Assembly (NCBI GenBank): GCA_964386005.1
Contig: CAYLSB010000019.1
Span: 1 to 64,000 of the forward strand
Length of the DNA stretch: 64,000 bases
Origin: FEN-1350 sp964386005
GTDB taxonomy: Bacteria; Planctomycetota; Phycisphaerae; Sedimentisphaerales; Anaerohalosphaeraceae
Direction: 5' to 3'
Shown: positions 18,050 to 26,523 of the stretch, one piece after another
Position numbering within the stretch: the stretch's first letter is position 1
How the letters are laid out: the number at the start of each line of letters is the position of its first letter
Notes under the pieces: generated by a model
The model's input: the letters and a program-made list of their open reading frames with translations, nothing else
The model's database searches: none
What the model was told of the DNA's origin: nothing
Translations under genes and position numbers: made by a program

Positions 18050-20275
18050 ATGAACATTGTGAAATGGATGCGGAAGAATAACCGGCAATTGATGGCTGGA
18101 GTGGTGATCGTCATCATGATTTCCTTTGTGGGCGGCTCCGCCCTGCAGCAGATTCTCAGCCATATGGCGATGGGCGCGAATCGAAAAGTGGCGACCTATC
18201 GAAATAACGGCGTGATCACGCCGTTGGCGCTGCGGGAAGCGGAGTCGGAGCTTCTCATCCTGCGTGAAATGAATATGCCGCTGTTTTTGCAGTATAAGCC
18301 GACCGCAGCCGGCATGCCGGATATTCGGGCGCGGCTGATCGGACAGTTGCTGTTTCCCGATTCGCAGGCGTCGGCCTATGTGCACGACGAGTTGCGCAAC
18401 GCCATCCTGCGAGGCGGTATCGCCATCACTCCGGATCAGATCAACGCCTTTTTCGAAAAGACCGGCGGTCGAGGCGATGTGTACTGGATTTTGCTCCGCG
18501 CCGAAGCCCGACAGGCGGGATACCTTATCTCGTCCTCGCAGGCCAAAGAAACGCTGCGTCAACTGATCCCGCAACTGTTTCAAAACCGTGCGGATGCCGC
18601 TATGCTGGTTTCGGCGATGATCCAGCGTCATCGGGTCCCGGAGGAACGGATCTATCGGATTTTCGCCGATTTGTTGTCGATTCTGGGTTACACGGAGATG
18701 ATGAGCCGCAACGAAGCGGTGACCACCGAACAGATCCGCGCGGAGGTGGGTCGTCGAAGCCAGCAGATTTCCGGCGAGTATGTGCTGTTCGCCTTCGAGG
18801 ATTTTGTCCAGGAAGTCGCCGAACCGACGGAGCAGGAACTTCAGGATCAGCTCAAGGCCTTCAACACGTATTTCGCCGGGCAGGTCTCCGACGACAATCC
18901 CTACGGTTATGGGTATAAAATTCCGACGCGGGTTCAATTAGAGTATATCATTATCCGTAATGACACCATTCAAAAGACGCTGCCCGAACCGGCGGCGGAG
19001 GAAATGGAGGAGTATTATCGGCGGCACCTCGATGAGTTCAAGGAGGACGTCGCGCCCGATCCCAACAAGCCGGAAACCAAGGTGAGCAAGACCAAGACCT
19101 ACGCCGAGGTGGCGCCGGAGATCCGCCAGTCGCTTCTGCGGATCAAGGCCATGCGCCAGGCGGACATGATCATCGCGGAGGCCAAGCTGGCGGTCGATGC
19201 GGGGTTCGAGTCGGTGGATATGGAAAAGGCCGACACCGCGACGATTCAGAAGGCCGCGGGAAATTACGCCGCCACGGCCGAAACGCTCGGCAAGAAATAC
19301 GCGATCGACCTGTTTACGGGAACGACCGGACTGTTGTCGGCCGAAGATATCGCAGGCAGTCGTACCCTCGGCCGTCTGATGGTGGAAGGACAGACTCAAA
19401 TGCCGATCCGGCTGAGTCGGATCGCGTTCGCAGTGGACGAGGCGGGAACGATCAAGCTGGGGCGATTCGAAACGCAAAAACCCAAAATGTGGGCGACCCT
19501 CGGACCCATGAAGGATCGTTTCGACGAGTTTGGATCGATGACCGCTTTGATCCGCGTGGTGAAGGTGGAACAGGAGATCGAGCCCCAGGACCCGGCTCTG
19601 ACGTACAACAAAAACGACGCAGTGGCCGATACGATCACGCCGGTCGCGGACACGATCTTCATCCTGAAGGATCTGGTTGCCCGTGACGTGAAACTCCAGA
19701 AGGCATCGGCCCTGGCCAGGGCCCGCGCCGAGGAGTTCGTCGGGATGATCGGCGATCAGCCGTGGGACAAGGCCATCGAGGCCTACAACGCCAAATACAC
19801 CAAGGCCGACGATCCGCTGTCGGCGGCCAAAAAACTTCGTCTGGATCGACTGATGGATCGCCCCCGCGCCTCGGATTCGGATGTGAAAATGATGAGCCGA
19901 ACTCTCGAAGACGATCCTTCGATGCGACGTTATTTCCAGGACATGGTCAACACGAACCGGCAGGTTGAATTGCTGCACTCGCTATTGCCCGCGGACAAGA
20001 CGGAAGCGGACAACCTGAAACAGATCGCGGAATTCAAGCCGGGCGGCCGGTGGTATGTGATCAAGAAGATCGCCCGAAAGGATCCCACCAAGGACGATTA
20101 CCGCAAGAGCAAGGCCATGGCCGCGTATCAGATCGACACCCGCCAGGGCGACAGCTTGGCGCTGATCCTGCTGGATCCGGACAATCTTCGCGTCCGAATG
20201 CAGTATCAGCAAATCGAACAGGATGTGGTGATTCCGGCCAAACCGAGCATAGACGATATTCCAGAGGAATTTTAA
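18050..20275 (+). CDS. Membrane-anchored PpiD/SurA-N-like periplasmic protein
   Basis: 741 residues. A single N-terminal transmembrane helix (QLMAGVVIVIMISFVGGSAL) behind basic residues, as in PpiD, leaves a long periplasmic helical domain. Residues about 60-250 resemble the SurA N-terminal chaperone fold (LREAESELLILREM..., VTTEQIRAEV...). I see no good rotamase (parvulin) core, so a chaperone or holdase role is likelier than isomerase activity. An aaggtg ribosome site lies 6 bases before the ATG. The stop overlaps the next start by one base (taatg), indicating an operon with two small membrane proteins. Confidence 0.65.
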   Translation: MNIVKWMRKNNRQLMAGVVIVIMISFVGGSALQQILSHMAMGANRKVATYRNNGVITPLALREAESELLILREMNMPLFLQYKPTAAGMPDIRARLIGQLLFPDSQASAYVHDELRNAILRGGIAITPDQINAFFEKTGGRGDVYWILLRAEARQAGYLISSSQAKETLRQLIPQLFQNRADAAMLVSAMIQRHRVPEERIYRIFADLLSILGYTEMMSRNEAVTTEQIRAEVGRRSQQISGEYVLFAFEDFVQEVAEPTEQELQDQLKAFNTYFAGQVSDDNPYGYGYKIPTRVQLEYIIIRNDTIQKTLPEPAAEEMEEYYRRHLDEFKEDVAPDPNKPETKVSKTKTYAEVAPEIRQSLLRIKAMRQADMIIAEAKLAVDAGFESVDMEKADTATIQKAAGNYAATAETLGKKYAIDLFTGTTGLLSAEDIAGSRTLGRLMVEGQTQMPIRLSRIAFAVDEAGTIKLGRFETQKPKMWATLGPMKDRFDEFGSMTALIRVVKVEQEIEPQDPALTYNKNDAVADTITPVADTIFILKDLVARDVKLQKASALARARAEEFVGMIGDQPWDKAIEAYNAKYTKADDPLSAAKKLRLDRLMDRPRASDSDVKMMSRTLEDDPSMRRYFQDMVNTNRQVELLHSLLPADKTEADNLKQIAEFKPGGRWYVIKKIARKDPTKDDYRKSKAMAAYQIDTRQGDSLALILLDPDNLRVRMQYQQIEQDVVIPAKPSIDDIPEEF

Positions 20276-20685
20276 TGGATACAAGACCGCGCATCGAGCA
20301 TTCGCTGTTCCTGCTGGCGGTGGGACTCGTCGCCTGGATTCTTCCCGGCGGGGGGCATTTTCTGATCGGCGAGCGCCGCCGGGCGGGAATCATTTTCGTG
20401 ACGATTTTTCTGACGTTCGCGATTGGGTTGCATGTCGGTTCGATCGCGGTGATCAATTCGGTGGAGGCCCGTCCGTGGTTTTTCGCGCAGATCTGCGCGT
20501 CGCCGCTGGTCGGATTGATCGACAGTTGGAGCCGTTCGGCCAATCTGGATGCCTATGGGCGTCCCGCCGACGTCGGCCAGATTTATACGAGCATCGCCGG
20601 ATTGCTGAACCTGTTAAGCATCCTCAGCGCCGTCTATATGGCGTATGCCGGCCGCGGCGAGATGATCGGCACGGAGGAATCCTGA
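20275..20685 (+). CDS. Small integral membrane protein
   Basis: 136 residues beginning MDTRPRIEHSLFLLAVG. Three or four hydrophobic helices are visible: LFLLAVGLVAWILPG, AGIIFVTIFLTFAIGLHVGS, a weaker one near FFAQICASPLVGLI, and IAGLLNLLSILSAVYMAYA. The phrase WILPGGGHFLIGERRRAG between the first two helices resembles the TM2-like G-x-H-x-F/L turn. The ATG shares one base with the preceding stop, which fixes the start against a longer in-frame opening. Function unknown; co-transcribed with the PpiD-like gene. Confidence 0.75.
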   Translation: MDTRPRIEHSLFLLAVGLVAWILPGGGHFLIGERRRAGIIFVTIFLTFAIGLHVGSIAVINSVEARPWFFAQICASPLVGLIDSWSRSANLDAYGRPADVGQIYTSIAGLLNLLSILSAVYMAYAGRGEMIGTEES

Positions 20686-20686
20686 C

Positions 20687-20935
20687 ATGACGACTGAAGT
20701 GACGAACCTTCTGGCCGGTTTCATGCGTCCGATCGAGATCGGCACGACCCCGGCCGCCATGTTGTGGATGTTTCCGCTGCTGGCGGCGATTTCCATCGTG
20801 TATAAGGCCACGAAGATGCGCGTGCTCTTCTGGAAACGGTTTCTGCGGGAAATCACGGTGCTGTTCCTCACGGTGAGCTTGTTCATGATCGTCACGGCAT
20901 TCGCCTTAAGCGGGATCGTGTGGTGGTTCACCTGA
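20687..20935 (+). CDS. Small two-helix membrane protein
   Basis: 82 residues (MTTEVTNLLAGFMRP...) with two strongly hydrophobic stretches, AAMLWMFPLLAAISIVY and EITVLFLTVSLFMIVTAFAL, separated by a basic loop (KATKMRVLFWKRFLR). It begins one base after the preceding stop (tgacatg), so it is surely translated with its neighbour. I do not recognise a family. Confidence 0.7.
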   Translation: MTTEVTNLLAGFMRPIEIGTTPAAMLWMFPLLAAISIVYKATKMRVLFWKRFLREITVLFLTVSLFMIVTAFALSGIVWWFT

Positions 20936-21017
20936 TCCGATTTCCCATTTTCCCTATGCGATTTCTCATGATATAAATCGCCGGCCGCGGCGATGCGTTG
21001 AAGACAAAGGTACCGAC

Positions 21018-22481
21018 ATGGCGAAGATTACCAAATTGGACGACATCGTTGCGTTGTGCAAACGGCGGGGGTTTATATTTCAATCCAGCGAGATCTACGG
21101 CGGACTGGCAAGCTGTTACGACTACGGCCCTCTCGGCGCCGAGCTGAAGCGCAATGTCCGCCAGGCGTGGTGGAAGGCCGTCGTGCAGATGCGCGAGGAT
21201 GTGGTCGGCCTGGACTGCTCGATCCTGATGCACCCGATGGCGTGGAAGGCGTCGGGCCATGCCGACAAGTTCGCCGACCTGGTGACCGTCTGCAAAAAAT
21301 GCAACACGCGGACGCGGGTGGATCATCTGGCCGACGCGGGCAAAGATCCGCACGAGGAACACACCACGCACAGCGCAGCGGCGCCGAATGATCTCACAAA
21401 GAAAGTCTGTCCGGGTTGCGGCACGGTGGGGCAGTTCACGGAGCCGATGGCGTTTCGCCTGATGTTCGAGACGCAGATGGGCGCCAATGTCGACGACACC
21501 ATGAAACTTTTTCTGCGGCCGGAGACGGCGCAGGGAATCTTTGTGAATTTTCGCAACGTGCTCGACAGTACGCGGGTCAAGGTCCCCTTCGGCATCGCCC
21601 AGATCGGCAAGAGCTTCCGCAACGAAGTGACCACCAAGGCCTTCATCTTCCGCACCCGCGAGTTCGAACAGGCCGAGCTGGAATTTTTCTGCGCTCCCGG
21701 CACCGACGAACAGTGGTACGAACATTGGAAGCAGCAGCGCTTCCAGTGGTACCTGGACCTGGGCATCAAGAAAGAAAACCTCCGCTTTCGCGAGCACGAA
21801 AAAGACGAGCTGGCCCATTACGCCAAGGGCTGCGTGGATGTCGAATACCGCTTCCCCTTCGGCTCCGGGGACTGGCAGGAACTGGAGGGAATCGCCAACC
21901 GCACCGACTACGACCTCCGTCAGCATCAGCGCGGAATGCGGACGATGAACGACTGGTTCGAAAAGGGTAAGGACTTGTTCGCCATTACGCTCAAGGAAGA
22001 AGATCCGGACTATCTGAGCGGACCGCTTTCGTTCTTCGACGAAAACACCAAGAGCCGCTTCATTCCCTACGTGATCGAGCCGTCGGCCGGGATCGACCGC
22101 AGCACGCTGGCGTTTCTGGTCGATGCGTATGATGAGGACGAGGCCAACGGCGAGGTCCGCAGCATTTTGCGATTTTCCCCGGCACTGGCGCCGATCAAGG
22201 CGGGGATTTTCCCGCTGGTGAAAAAGGAGGGCATGCCCGATATCGCCCGCAAACTCTACGACGACCTCAAACGCAACTGGTCCGTCTTCTACGATGAAAA
22301 AGGCGCTGTTGGCCGCCGCTATCGAAGGCAGGATGAGGCCGGCACACCCTGGTGCATCACCATCGACGGCCAGACACTGGCCGATCAGACCGTCACCCTC
22401 CGCCAGCGCGACGACATGTCCCAGATCCGCATCAACCTCGACGCCGTTAAATCCTGGCTGCGCGAAAAACTGGAGGCGTAA
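21018..22481 (+). CDS. glyQS: Glycyl-tRNA synthetase, homodimeric class II type
   Basis: 487 residues, the length expected for the single-chain bacterial/eukaryotic-type enzyme. Class II motif 1 lies in SEIYGGLASCYDYGPLGAELK. A zinc-binding-like insert holds CKKCNTRTRVDH and CPGCGTVGQF. Motif 2 is in FGIAQIGKSFRNEVTTKAFIFRTREFEQ, followed by VEYRFPFGSGDWQELEGIANRTDYDL, and motif 3 in YVIEPSAGIDRSTLAFL. The anticodon-binding domain follows from SPALAPIKAGIFPL. It charges tRNA-Gly with glycine. An aaagg ribosome site precedes the ATG. It appears transcribed alone or with the small genes upstream (82-bp gap). Confidence 0.97.
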   Translation: MAKITKLDDIVALCKRRGFIFQSSEIYGGLASCYDYGPLGAELKRNVRQAWWKAVVQMREDVVGLDCSILMHPMAWKASGHADKFADLVTVCKKCNTRTRVDHLADAGKDPHEEHTTHSAAAPNDLTKKVCPGCGTVGQFTEPMAFRLMFETQMGANVDDTMKLFLRPETAQGIFVNFRNVLDSTRVKVPFGIAQIGKSFRNEVTTKAFIFRTREFEQAELEFFCAPGTDEQWYEHWKQQRFQWYLDLGIKKENLRFREHEKDELAHYAKGCVDVEYRFPFGSGDWQELEGIANRTDYDLRQHQRGMRTMNDWFEKGKDLFAITLKEEDPDYLSGPLSFFDENTKSRFIPYVIEPSAGIDRSTLAFLVDAYDEDEANGEVRSILRFSPALAPIKAGIFPLVKKEGMPDIARKLYDDLKRNWSVFYDEKGAVGRRYRRQDEAGTPWCITIDGQTLADQTVTLRQRDDMSQIRINLDAVKSWLREKLEA

Positions 22482-22512
22482 TAACACGGACCCAATGACA
22501 TTGATCCTTTTT

Positions 22513-22537
22513 GTCATTCCCGCGGAAAGGGGAATCC
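22513..22537 (+). repeat. GTCATTCC-type palindrome after glyQS
   Basis: gtcattccc, a short gcggaaag centre and gggaatcc form a hairpin 30 bp beyond the glyQS stop, followed by a short T run (22541-22545). Related elements stand at 26160-26183 (inverted) and 43647-43671. It may also serve as the glyQS terminator. Confidence 0.7.
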
Positions 22538-22604
22538 GGAATTTTTGGTTTGAGGATGAATTCATTCGGTTATATACTCTCCGTCAAAACAGGGCATAGA
22601 TGCA

Positions 22605-22925
22605 ATGGTTGACCGTGCGCTATTGAATATCGTTCGTGACCGACTCGTCGAGGGGTTTCACCCCGACAAAATCATTCTGTTCGGTTCCCAGGCCCGCGGA
22701 GACGCCGACCCCCGAAGCGATGTCGATCTGCTGGTTATCTGTCCCGTCTCCGGTAGCCGTCGTAAGATGATGGTGGAAATGGATCGCTCATTGCGTGGGC
22801 TTTCCCTGGCGCGGGATATCGTCATTCTGACACCCGAAGAATTCGAACGCGACAAATCCATTCCAGGAACCATCGCCCGCCCCGCATGGAAGGAAGGGAT
22901 CACCCTCTATGAATCCCAATCCTGA
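22605..22925 (+). CDS. MNT-type nucleotidyltransferase (antitoxin of HEPN/MNT pair)
   Basis: 106 residues. The minimal nucleotidyltransferase signature is intact: the G-S-x-A-R-G loop and the S-D-V-D-L metal-binding pair within GSQARGDADPRSDVDLLV, with a third Asp expected at LARDIVILT. Family knowledge: MntA-like proteins neutralise the partner HEPN ribonuclease, in studied cases by adding AMP to it. The last 17 bp overlap the HEPN gene. The ATG has only a weak ribosome site (aggg). Confidence 0.88.
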   Translation: MVDRALLNIVRDRLVEGFHPDKIILFGSQARGDADPRSDVDLLVICPVSGSRRKMMVEMDRSLRGLSLARDIVILTPEEFERDKSIPGTIARPAWKEGITLYESQS

Positions 22926-23304
22926 AATACTCCGAAAGGTTCGTGTGTGGCTGGACTATGCCGATGAGGATCTGCGACTGGCTATTCACGGTATGACAAT
23001 CATCGAGCCATGCCCTTATCGCTTGGTTGCTTATCATGCCCAGCAATGTGTCGAAAAACTCCTGAAAGCATATTTGATCTACCAGTGCGTGGATTTCCCT
23101 TATACGCATAACATCTCGACCCTCTTGGAGTTGACTGGGAAAACCACAGATTGGCCAATCTCTTTGTCAGAAGCGGAAATCCTGACACCCTACGCGGTTT
23201 CGACACGATATCCGGGAGAAGACGAACCAGTCTCACGACAGGAAGCGGAAAATGCTATCGCTATCGCCGAACAGGCGAGAAAAATCGTACGGGCTCGCAT
23301 TTGA
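22909..23304 (+). CDS. HEPN-domain protein (toxin of HEPN/MNT pair)
   Basis: 131 residues, all helical, with the HEPN core YRLVAYHAQQCVEKLLKAYLIYQ, then THNISTLLELTG and STRYPGEDEP, ending in a long helix (AIAIAEQARKIVRARI). HEPN toxins are RNases with an R-x4-6-H motif. I do not see a clean version of it here, as the Arg of STRYPGE has no nearby His, so activity is uncertain. It overlaps the MNT gene by 17 bp, the usual arrangement. Confidence 0.85.
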   Translation: MNPNPEILRKVRVWLDYADEDLRLAIHGMTIIEPCPYRLVAYHAQQCVEKLLKAYLIYQCVDFPYTHNISTLLELTGKTTDWPISLSEAEILTPYAVSTRYPGEDEPVSRQEAENAIAIAEQARKIVRARI

Positions 23305-23324
23305 GAATAAGTTGGAGGTTCTCT

Positions 23325-24491
23325 ATGGACAAGTTGATTCAGGCGATTGAAAAAATCCGACAAAAATTGCCTAACCTTCGCCGTCATTCTCTAAAAGAAA
23401 CCCCCACACGAACAATAGTCATCGACCCCCTTCTTGAAGCACTGGGTTGGGACATCCGCGATCCCGATGAAGTACAATTGGAATATCCAACCATAGACGG
23501 CAAATCCGTCGATTATGCCCTAAAACTCAACAAGAAACCGGTTCTCCTTGTCGAAGCAAAAGCCCTTGGGGATTTACTCGACGATGTTAAGGCAATCACT
23601 CAGGTCGTCGGATACGCGGCTAATGATGGGATTGTATGGTGCATTCTTACAAACGGAATCAAGTGGCGGATATATCGGAGTATGGAAAAATGTGCTGCAC
23701 CTGACAAGCTAATGTATGAGGTCAGTATCGAATCGGATGATTCTGGAGGATTAACCTTGGAACAAATCGCCAGGCAGCTTTGGCGGTTTTCCTCCGAAGA
23801 AATGGTCAAAGGTACGCTTGATTCACTCGGAGAAGAAACATTCACGGATGGAAAAGTACGGAAAGCATTATCGAACTTGATGACGAATCCAACCAGGCCA
23901 TTGTTGAATATCATTCGTTCAGCAATCGGCGATGGCAGTCTTACTCCCGTAAGGATCAAGGATAGTCTTTTACGAATTGTTGGTGAAACTTCCGCGGATA
24001 GTAATCCGAATCATACAAGACGGAAATCCTCGGATGAAATTTTGACGAAATCCGAAGGTGCTCGTTCACGAGGTGCCAAGAAAGCTTGGGCAACTCGTCG
24101 GACAAGAAAAGGTGAATCACCATTTAGTGAGGATCATCATCTTGCCGGTAAACCTCTTGAAGTTGTTGAATTATACCGCGCAGTTGAACGGCTATGTTTA
24201 TCATTGTCTCCGTCCAATATTTCAAAACGGATCTTGGCAAAATATATAAGTTTTGAACATGAAAACCATTCTTTTTGTAGTGTTCATGTTTACCAAGGAG
24301 GTTTAAGAGTGTGGGTACATCTCAAATATAATCGAATCGAGAATCCGCCATCAAATATCCGGGATGTTTCAGGCATTGGACATTGGGGAACGGGAAGTGT
24401 TGAGATACGAATAAGTAATCGATTTGATCTCGATCAAACGATGAATCTCATCCGTCAATCTTATGAAAGCAGATCGGGAGGTAATCGGTAA
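23325..24491 (+). CDS. HSDR_N nuclease-like domain fused to DUF5655
   Basis: 388 residues from ATG 23325, chosen for the ggagg 7 bases upstream; the open frame extends further 5' through the HEPN gene but is not coding there. Residues 1-160 resemble the N-terminal nuclease domain of type I restriction R subunits. PD-(D/E)xK elements are visible: D in TIDGKSVDYALKL and the E-x-K pair in KPVLLVEAKALGD. Residues about 230-280 are a basic linker (RGAKKAWATRRTRKG). The C-terminal 105 residues fit DUF5655 (VRVWVHLKYNRIENPP is its core beta-sheet, then GIGHWGTGSVEIRISN and LDQTMNLIRQSYE). No helicase or methylase lies nearby, so this is a solitary predicted nuclease. The 3' half is more A+T-rich than the flanking synthetase genes, hinting at acquisition. 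Confidence 0.75.
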   Translation: MDKLIQAIEKIRQKLPNLRRHSLKETPTRTIVIDPLLEALGWDIRDPDEVQLEYPTIDGKSVDYALKLNKKPVLLVEAKALGDLLDDVKAITQVVGYAANDGIVWCILTNGIKWRIYRSMEKCAAPDKLMYEVSIESDDSGGLTLEQIARQLWRFSSEEMVKGTLDSLGEETFTDGKVRKALSNLMTNPTRPLLNIIRSAIGDGSLTPVRIKDSLLRIVGETSADSNPNHTRRKSSDEILTKSEGARSRGAKKAWATRRTRKGESPFSEDHHLAGKPLEVVELYRAVERLCLSLSPSNISKRILAKYISFEHENHSFCSVHVYQGGLRVWVHLKYNRIENPPSNIRDVSGIGHWGTGSVEIRISNRFDLDQTMNLIRQSYESRSGGNR

Positions 24492-24556
24492 ACGGCGAGG
24501 CTTTTCATAATTTTCCTTTAATGATAATCCCGATATCAGAAAGGACGAAACAATCC

Positions 24557-26059
24557 ATGAAAGCATCGATTGCGGCATTGAAGGATCATGTAGGGATAGA
24601 GGTGACGTTGTCCGGTTGGGTGTATCACAACCGGTCCAGCGGCAAGGTGGTTTTTCTGGTGATTCGCGACGGCACGGGGTTGTGCCAGTGCGTGATCGAA
24701 AAGGGCAAACTAACCGACGAGTTTTTCGACGCCGTTTCGCGGCTGGGGCAGGAGTCGTCGCTGCGGATCACGGGTGTCGTTCGGGCCGAGCCGCGATCGC
24801 CGGGCGGATATGAGCTGGCGGTTTCGGCGGTCGAGATTGTTTGTCCGTCGCAGGATTTCCCCATCTCGCCCAAGGAGCACGGGATTGACTTCCTTATGCG
24901 CAACCGCCATCTGCATCTGCGGTCGCAGCGGCCGTGGTGCATCGGCCGGATCCGGCACACCGTGATCGACGCGATCCGACGATTCTTCAACGACAACGGT
25001 TTTATCCTCGTCGATACGCCGATCTTCACGACCGTCGCCGGCGAAGGCGAACAGACATTGTTCTCGGTCGATTACTTCGGCCAGCCCCTGCATCTGACAC
25101 AAACCGGCCAGATCTACTTAGAGTCGGCGGCCCTGAGCTATGGCAAGGTCTATTGCTTCGGGCCAACCTTTCGCGCGGAAAAATCAAAAACCCGCCGCCA
25201 CCTTACCGAGTTCTGGATGGTCGAGCCGGAGGTCGCATGGACGGACCTGCCGGGCCTGCTGGAACTGGCGGAAAATTTTGTCAGCTACATTGTTCAGCGC
25301 GTGCTCACGGACAACCGAACCGAACTGGAGACGCTCGGCGCCGACATTGCCGGGCTGGAGAAGATTACGCCGCCCTTCCCGCGGCTGACCTACACGCAGG
25401 CCGCGGAGATTTTGACCAGCCAGCGCACGGTGCAATTCATGGCTGAGCAGCTTGCCGACTTCAAGCGGCAGCGAGAAGAAATTTCGCAAAAGATCGCACA
25501 AATCGAAGAGCAGGAAAAACGCGGCGGCCTCAAGAAATGGCAGCAGGAAAAGAACGCCGCCGACCTGATCCGCCTCCGCGGCGAACTGGAAGAGATCGAG
25601 GTCAAGATCGAAAACAATCCCAAGCACGCTCAACTTGCGGCCGAATTCAAGTGGGGCAAGGATCTCGGCGGTTCCGATGAAACCATCATCTCGCTGATGC
25701 ACGAAAAGCCGGTCTTTGTGACGCACTACCCGCGCGATGCCAAGGCCTTCTACATGCGGACGGATCGAAGCAATCCAAAAGTCGTCGAGAACTACGACCT
25801 CTTGGCCCCGCAGGGCTTCGGCGAGATCATCGGCGGTTCGGTCCGCGAGGATGATTATGATATGCTGCTAAAACGGATCGAGGAAGAAGGGTATAAGCCC
25901 GAAAATTATTCGTGGTATCTCGACCTGCGGAAATACGGATCGGCCCCGCACGGCGGTTTCGGCTTGGGCGTCGAGCGGACCGTCGCCTGGGTCACCGGTG
26001 AGCGGCACATTCGCCAGTGCATCGCGTATCCAAGGATGATGGATAAAATCTATCTATGA
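24557..26059 (+). CDS. asnS: Asparaginyl-tRNA synthetase with coiled-coil insertion
   Basis: 500 residues from ATG 24557 (MKASIAALKDHVGIEV). An N-terminal OB-fold anticodon domain (VTLSGWVYHNRSSGKVVFLVIRDG) leads into the class IIb catalytic core. Motif 2 is in FGPTFRAEKSKTRRHLTEFWMVEPE and motif 3 in GFGLGVERTVAWVTG. TFRAEKSKTRRHLTEFW and the preceding LTQTGQIYLE favour Asn over Asp. Between the YTQAAEIL and KWGKDLGG segments lies an extra stretch of about 70 residues (roughly 292-360), highly charged and helical, beginning MAEQLADFKRQREEISQK. Ordinary AsnRS lacks it. The enzyme charges tRNA-Asn. Confidence 0.93.
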   Translation: MKASIAALKDHVGIEVTLSGWVYHNRSSGKVVFLVIRDGTGLCQCVIEKGKLTDEFFDAVSRLGQESSLRITGVVRAEPRSPGGYELAVSAVEIVCPSQDFPISPKEHGIDFLMRNRHLHLRSQRPWCIGRIRHTVIDAIRRFFNDNGFILVDTPIFTTVAGEGEQTLFSVDYFGQPLHLTQTGQIYLESAALSYGKVYCFGPTFRAEKSKTRRHLTEFWMVEPEVAWTDLPGLLELAENFVSYIVQRVLTDNRTELETLGADIAGLEKITPPFPRLTYTQAAEILTSQRTVQFMAEQLADFKRQREEISQKIAQIEEQEKRGGLKKWQQEKNAADLIRLRGELEEIEVKIENNPKHAQLAAEFKWGKDLGGSDETIISLMHEKPVFVTHYPRDAKAFYMRTDRSNPKVVENYDLLAPQGFGEIIGGSVREDDYDMLLKRIEEEGYKPENYSWYLDLRKYGSAPHGGFGLGVERTVAWVTGERHIRQCIAYPRMMDKIYL

Positions 26060-26067
26060 GAATCCAC

Positions 26068-26094
26068 ATGGGTTCGCAACCACGGCGAACCCAT
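26068..26094. terminator. Hairpin after asnS
   Basis: A perfect 10-base stem (atgggttcgc 26068-26077, gcgaacccat 26085-26094) with a 7-base loop begins 9 bp after the asnS stop. There is no T run, so termination efficiency is uncertain. Confidence 0.55.
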
Positions 26095-26159
26095 CCACTG
26101 GTTGGATTATTATTTCGACGCTCGAACGTAATCAAGCTTTATGTAAGCAGAATGTTCTC

Positions 26160-26183
26160 GATTCCGGCTTTCACCGGAATGAC
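26160..26183 (-). repeat. GTCATTCC-type palindrome (inverted copy)
   Basis: attccgg (26161-26167) and ccggaat (26174-26180) flank ctttca; read on the minus strand the element starts gtcattccgg. It is the inverted relative of the elements at 22513 and 43647 and lies between the ends of the asnS and TM2-protein genes. Confidence 0.7.
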
Positions 26184-26215
26184 ACCAGGTTGTGGTATTA
26201 TTCCGGCAGAGTCTC

Positions 26216-26440
26216 TTATGACCACTTGGTGAGAGCCAGGCCGTCTTTATCCGTGAAAGATCCGACGATGATCATGATCAGGTCGATTAAGACCCAGATT
26301 CCGAAAAATCCGCCGAACGTAACGATAATGAGGATGCCTGTTCCGATTTTGCCAACATAAAAACGGTGTACGCCCAAACACCCAACCAGCAGGCACAGCA
26401 ACAACGCCACCAAACGACTTTTGCTCGATTCCGCCGCCAT
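26216..26440 (-). CDS. TM2-domain membrane protein
   Basis: 74 residues with two helices, SRLVALLLCLLVGCLGVHRFYVG and TGILIIVTFGGFFGIWVLIDLIMI, linked by the signature GVHRFYVGKIGTG. This is a complete TM2 domain with a short charged tail. TM2 proteins are widespread small membrane proteins of unknown biochemical role. An aaggag ribosome site precedes the ATG, and a promoter-like pair lies at 26484-26510. Confidence 0.88.
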   Translation of the reverse strand: MAAESSKSRLVALLLCLLVGCLGVHRFYVGKIGTGILIIVTFGGFFGIWVLIDLIMIIVGSFTDKDGLALTKWS

Positions 26441-26483
26441 AAAGACTCCTTTCGTAAAAAAATTTCATTCCGTTGTTCCGCAT

Positions 26484-26510
26484 ATCATAGCAAATCTTTC
26501 GCGGAGTCAA
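26484..26510 (-). promoter_or_regulatory. Candidate promoter for the TM2-protein gene
   Basis: On the minus strand: ttgact (26510-26505), a 15-base spacer and tatgat (26489-26484), about 44 bases before the ATG at 26440. The boxes are close to consensus but the spacer is short. Confidence 0.45.
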
Positions 26511-26523
26511 GAAATATCTCCTG

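Noticed and set aside
17446..18053. Overlapping short frames in the 600-bp divergent spacer
   Set aside because: No ribosome sites, no conserved-looking sequence, and mutually overlapping on both strands.
20928..22565. 545-codon minus-strand frame opposite glyQS
   Set aside because: Antisense to glycyl-tRNA synthetase; no family resemblance.
26068..26094. tRNA or other structured RNA gene after asnS
   Set aside because: A single 10-base hairpin only; no cloverleaf arms or T-loop sequence.
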